From Planctomycetota bacterium (GTDB lineage Bacteria; Planctomycetota; Planctomycetia; Planctomycetales; Planctomycetaceae), in the NCBI GenBank assembly GCA_029977045.1, contig JAPOLP010000031.1, forward strand, positions 1 through 16,544: a stretch of 16,544 nucleotides of DNA, in the 5' to 3' direction. How positions within the stretch are numbered: the first letter of the stretch is position 1; the number at the start of each line of letters is the position of its first letter. Of this stretch, positions 15,291 to 16,544 are shown in pieces. The notes below the pieces were generated by a model. That model was not told the origin of the DNA and made no database searches. It saw only the letters and a program-made list of their open reading frames with translations. A program made the translations under genes and the position numbers.

Positions 15291-15418
15291 GGCGAAATCA
15301 ATCGAAAAGGTGTCTGTCAGCGGTGGCAGGAAGGCTCGAACGCGCGTTGTCGGAGGCGGTCAGCAATCGGCGGAGTGTCGTGATCCCAGCCGCTTCTGAC
15401 AACTGGCTCAGATTCATC

Positions 15419-15487
15419 TAGCGGAACGGCGCAAGCCGTCCGGCAGGTCGCTCGCAGTTCGGCCGGAGGGCTTGCGCCCTTCCGCTA
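15419..15487. repeat. Near-perfect 26-bp inverted repeat (REP-like)
   Basis: The left arm (15419-15444, beginning TAGCGGAACGGCGCAAGCC) and right arm (15462-15487, ending CTTGCGCCCTTCCGCTA) pair at 24 of 26 positions. The two failures are a C-C and a G-G mismatch. The 17-bp loop is 15445-15461. Both arms end exactly at TA, giving a clean boundary. From memory, GCGGAAGGGCGCAAGCCC-type sequences are frequent in planctomycete intergenic DNA, so this is probably one copy of a dispersed family. No oligo-T tract follows, so it is not a classical terminator. Confidence 0.8.
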
Positions 15488-15539
15488 CTTCGGACTCGAC
15501 GACTTCACACAAACTCGCTCGCTCAGCTTTGCTCTCGGC

Positions 15540-15546
15540 GGAAGGA
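15540..15546 (+). promoter_or_regulatory. Strong ribosome binding site of the glutaredoxin-like gene
   Basis: GGAAGGA lies eight bases before the ATG at 15555. It is the best Shine-Dalgarno match in the window and fixes the start of the gene. Confidence 0.7.
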
Positions 15547-15554
15547 TTCTCACA

Positions 15555-16259
15555 ATGTCTCAGGCATCGACGTCATCGCTGTCCACGGATTTGAGCTGGA
15601 ATGCGGACATGGCTGCTCGCTCGTCAACACGCACGGAATGGCTGCAACTGCTGGGCTCGGTCTGGCTGTACGGCGGCCTCGGCGTGTTTTCGCTGGCGGT
15701 GATCGACGGCGTCTCGCAACTGCCCTTCACGATGCCAGGGATCTGGTACGGAAACGAGATGATCTGGACGTTCTTTTCGATCGTCGCGATCGTCGCCGGC
15801 ATGGGGCTCGCGAAGCGCGAGGAACGATTGGACTGGGCTCCGACACGCGGTGGCCGGCGTTTTGACACGCTGGTCGTCTACACGCGCGACAACTGCCCGC
15901 TGTGCGACGAGGCCAAGGGGATCCTGCGCAGCTACTCGCGCTGGCTGCCGGCGTCGGTCGAGGTCGACATCAACGAGGATCCGGAACTGTTCGAGCAGTT
16001 CACAAACTGCGTCCCCGTCATCCAGATCGACGGTCGAGTGCGTTTTCGCGGCCGCGTTTCCGAGACACTGCTGCGCCGCCTGATCGAAGGCACGGCTCCC
16101 GGCGGCAGCAAGGTGTCGTCCGGCTGCAGCTCAGGAAGCTGTAGCAGCGGCTCGTGCGGGAGCGGCTCATGCAGCTCCGGAAAGTGCTCGTCCGGAAAAT
16201 GCAGCACAAAGTCCGGCGGCTGCGGCTCAGGAAAATGTCGCTCGGGCAAGTGCGGTTAA
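15555..16259 (+). CDS. Membrane-anchored glutaredoxin-like protein with nine-cysteine repeat tail
   Basis: A 234-aa protein. Two membrane spans lie at about 31-52 and 67-86. A thioredoxin-fold domain of the glutaredoxin/DUF836 type follows at about 104-178: VVYTRDNCPLC with the CxxC at C114 and C117, then NCVPVIQIDG with the fold's cis-proline at P154. A further cysteine, C152, sits just before it. The tail, from 185 on, is Gly/Ser/Lys with cysteines at 191, 196, 201, 206, 211, 216, 223, 228 and 233, mostly in a five-residue step of the form (S/G)SG(S/K)C. The thioredoxin domain and tail are on the same side of the membrane; the basic loop after span 2 suggests the cytoplasm. A role in thiol redox chemistry or metal (Cu, Zn or similar) handling is inferred. 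Codons vary between repeats, so the tail is not a recent DNA expansion. It is divergent from hemE. Confidence 0.88.
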   Translation: MSQASTSSLSTDLSWNADMAARSSTRTEWLQLLGSVWLYGGLGVFSLAVIDGVSQLPFTMPGIWYGNEMIWTFFSIVAIVAGMGLAKREERLDWAPTRGGRRFDTLVVYTRDNCPLCDEAKGILRSYSRWLPASVEVDINEDPELFEQFTNCVPVIQIDGRVRFRGRVSETLLRRLIEGTAPGGSKVSSGCSSGSCSSGSCGSGSCSSGKCSSGKCSTKSGGCGSGKCRSGKCG

Positions 16260-16305
16260 GCGGCGAGTTTTGTTTTCGAGACGCTGAAAGTCAGCCGGCA
16301 CGCGC

Positions 16306-16527
16306 TCACCTGTTGCAATCAAGATGGCCTGCCTCCGAGGCAGCTTGCCGTCCTGATTGGCAAGCGATCGTGGCCACTGCATTCTCGCGGTCCATTTCGG
16401 TCAATTCAGCGATCGAACATTTCCGCAGTTGACGATCAGTTTGAACACTGACATAAACCGCCATCCCGGTCTTATCCGGATTCTTCGCTGCATACAGACA
16501 AGTTATGCTGCGGAATGAATCCGGCAC
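16306..16527 (-). CDS. Possible small ORF at window edge, hypothetical
   Basis: A 73-aa frame from a GTG at 16527. It stays open up to the window edge, so the true start may lie outside. The middle (NPDKTGMAVYVSVQTDRQLRK) reads like real protein more than like an antisense frame, and this frame is not opposite a known gene. Against it: no ribosome binding site, a weak start, no recognised domain, and the 3' third coincides with the 51-bp palindrome. Low confidence. Confidence 0.3.
   Translation of the reverse strand: MPDSFRSITCLYAAKNPDKTGMAVYVSVQTDRQLRKCSIAELTEMDRENAVATIACQSGRQAASEAGHLDCNR
16313..16363. repeat. 51-bp imperfect palindrome
   Basis: The left arm 16313-16335 starts TTGCAATCA and ends CTGCCTC. 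It pairs with 16337-16363, which starts GAGGCAG and ends TGATTGGCAA. About 21 of 23 left-arm bases match, with a one-base and a three-base bulge on the right. No T run follows. It may act as a transcript-end structure for the glutaredoxin-like gene, which stops 53 bp upstream, or be another REP-like element. Confidence 0.55.
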
Positions 16528-16544
16528 TACTAAGGACCGTAGTA

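Larger units (their letters stand above)
15291..15554. other. Divergent intergenic region between hemE and the glutaredoxin-like gene
   Basis: This 264-bp spacer must contain the promoters of both divergent genes. No convincing -35/-10 pair was found on either strand. Its main content is the long inverted repeat at 15419-15487, which separates the hemE-proximal 128 bp from the 67 bp before the + strand gene. Confidence 0.5.
16260..16544. other. Right-end region: hairpins and a doubtful ORF
   Basis: After the glutaredoxin-like gene no confident gene is seen. The region is less GC-rich than the rest. It holds a 51-bp imperfect palindrome (16313-16363) and, at the very edge, ACTAC/GTAGT (16526-16530 with 16539-16543) next to a small TGCGGA/TCCGGCA hairpin. 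The only candidate gene is on the - strand. Confidence 0.4.

Noticed and set aside
14223..15383. 386-codon + strand open frame opposite hemE
   Set aside because: It lies antisense to a clearly identified uroporphyrinogen decarboxylase; high GC at third positions removes stops on the other strand. Its product is rich in Arg, Asp and Gln with no recognisable domain.

Overview
The window looks like chromosomal DNA from a GC-rich planctomycete or close relative. I infer this from the gene set (a DUF4129-like / DUF4350 / MoxR / DUF58 envelope cluster followed by orphan membrane proteins, and a hemE-hemY pair), from the many genes without a clear Shine-Dalgarno site, and from REP-like palindromes in the gaps. 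The species cannot be named from sequence alone. No rRNA, tRNA, CRISPR array, transposase or prophage gene was seen.

Left half, + strand (about 512-9565): a run of envelope genes. It begins with a secreted or anchored low-complexity protein ending in a DUF4129-like tail, then a DUF4350 protein (ATGA overlap), a MoxR-family AAA+ ATPase, a DUF58 protein with an unusual insert, and a polytopic membrane protein (ATGA overlap). After these come a 69-aa membrane protein, a 249-aa membrane protein with an L7/L12-like cytoplasmic tail, a 33-aa single-span peptide, and a 159-aa membrane protein that overlaps the 33-aa gene by GTGA. The MoxR ATPase probably remodels or activates a membrane complex built from the DUF58, DUF4350 and DUF4129 proteins. 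The spacers on both sides of the moxR-like gene carry degenerate short tandem repeats, 6-bp upstream and 7-bp downstream.

Right half, - strand (15290 down to 9573): hemE, then hemY, which is interrupted by a single in-frame TGA, then a tripartite tricarboxylate transporter (TTT). The TTT consists of a fused TctC-TctB protein and TctA. HemE and HemY act in the same pathway (uroporphyrinogen III to coproporphyrinogen III, and the later FAD-dependent oxidation step). The link to the transporter may be positional only. A 90-bp palindromic element lies between hemE and hemY.

Right end, + strand: a near-perfect 26-bp inverted repeat separates hemE from a divergently transcribed gene. That gene encodes a two-span membrane protein with a glutaredoxin-like domain (CPLC) and a C-terminal tail with nine regularly spaced cysteines. 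This is the most unusual protein in the window. The last 280 bases hold a 51-bp hairpin and a doubtful small - strand ORF reaching toward the window edge.
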